This document shows positions 63,524-64,000 of a stretch of 64,000 nucleotides of DNA, one piece after another. Under the pieces are notes generated by a model. It worked only from the letters and a program-made list of their open reading frames with translations, was not told the DNA's origin and ran no database searches. The stretch comes from Proteus faecis (lineage in GTDB: Bacteria > Pseudomonadota > Gammaproteobacteria > Enterobacterales > Enterobacteriaceae): NCBI RefSeq assembly GCF_003144395.1, contig NZ_PENZ01000032.1, forward strand, positions 62,001 to 126,000, given 5' to 3'. A program made the position numbers and the translations under genes. How positions within the stretch are numbered: position 1 is the stretch's first letter; every line of letters begins with the position of its first letter.

Positions 63524-64000
63524 ATGCGTGTATCAGACTTTACATTTGAATTGCCAGAGGCCTTGATTGCTCACTATCCACAACCTCAACGTAGTGGTTG
63601 TCGTTTGCTCTCATTAGAAGGTAAGACTGGTGCCTTATCACACGGTGTTTTTACCGATGTGTTAGATAAAATAAATGCCGGTGATCTGCTGGTTTTTAAT
63701 AATACTCGGGTGATCCCTGCACGTATTTATGGACGTAAAGCGTCAGGTGGTAAAATCGAAGTGTTGGTTGAGCGTATGCTTGATGAACATCGTGTCCTTG
63801 CTCATGTTAGAGCCTCTAAATCACCGAAAGAAGGCGCTGCGCTTGTGTTAGGTGAAGATGAAAGCGTACAAGCAACTATGGTTGCGCGTCATGATACACT
63901 TTTTGAAATTCGCTTTGATGATGAAAGAGATGTTCTTACTATCCTGAATAGCATTGGGCATATGCCGTTACCTCCTTATATTGATCGTCCTGATGAAGAG
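63524..64000 (+). CDS. queA: tRNA ribosyltransferase-isomerase QueA, N-terminal part
   Basis: S-adenosylmethionine:tRNA ribosyltransferase-isomerase, the enzyme making epoxyqueuosine in tRNA wobble positions. From the ATG at 63524 the frame stays open to the window end, giving 159 residues of the expected ~350. The N-terminus [19 protein letters not shown] and motifs [26 protein letters not shown] and [14 protein letters not shown] are typical QueA blocks. In E. coli tgt, yajC and secDF follow downstream. Confidence 0.95.
   Translation, partial: MRVSDFTFELPEALIAHYPQPQRSGCRLLSLEGKTGALSHGVFTDVLDKINAGDLLVFNNTRVIPARIYGRKASGGKIEVLVERMLDEHRVLAHVRASKSPKEGAALVLGEDESVQATMVARHDTLFEIRFDDERDVLTILNSIGHMPLPPYIDRPDEE

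Overview
The window is chromosomal DNA of an AT-rich member of the Enterobacterales, most likely Proteus or a close Morganellaceae relative. The evidence is the near full-length similarity of most proteins to E. coli orthologues, blocks of gene order shared with E. coli, long AT-rich spacers, a degenerate ERIC element and Enterobacterales-type operators (ArgR, PurR, Fur, FNR, CRP, PhoB). The species cannot be fixed from sequence reading alone. I see no prophage, insertion sequence, rRNA, tRNA or CRISPR array.

Layout. 1-7.6 kb: the E. coli-like block lspA (partial)-fkpB-ispH-dapB-carAB, lacking rihC. 7.7-14.8 kb: one giant intimin/invasin-type inverse autotransporter with LysM, beta-barrel and about 16 Ig-like repeats. 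15-21.4 kb: dkgA-yqhD, a decayed methyltransferase remnant where E. coli has yqhC, then yghB, metC and Fur-regulated exbBD. 21.5-23.3 kb: an AT-rich gene-free stretch with a hairpin terminator that no gene explains (possible small RNA). 23.3-33 kb: a complete uptake hydrogenase-2 operon hybOABCDE fused to maturation genes hypB-hybG(hypC)-hypD-hypE, without hypA/hybF, behind a perfect FNR box; HypB carries an unusually long histidine-rich nickel-binding region. 33.1-34.6 kb: yedE-yedF with a candidate 17-codon leader peptide. Then rdgC on the minus strand.

36.9-42.7 kb is the most interesting unit: a porin, a periplasmic 2',3'-cyclic phosphodiesterase/3'-nucleotidase (CpdB), an RNase T2 lipoprotein and a UshA-like 5'-nucleotidase lipoprotein in one transcription unit ended by one strong terminator. 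Together they could turn extracellular RNA into nucleosides plus phosphate at the cell envelope, and several CRP-like sites lie in the long leader.

42.9-52.7 kb: a nitroreductase, sbcDC, phoBR behind tandem Pho boxes, and brnQ (order as in E. coli). 52.7-59.1 kb: a small HTH gene lacking a convincing start, then a ydhYVWXUT-type operon (tungsten/molybdopterin aldehyde oxidoreductase, ferredoxins, cytochrome b), ending in a protein with exact 18-residue solenoid repeats. 59.7-64 kb: ggt, a 2-Cys peroxiredoxin with an ERIC element in its leader, acpH, and the start of queA, which runs off the window.
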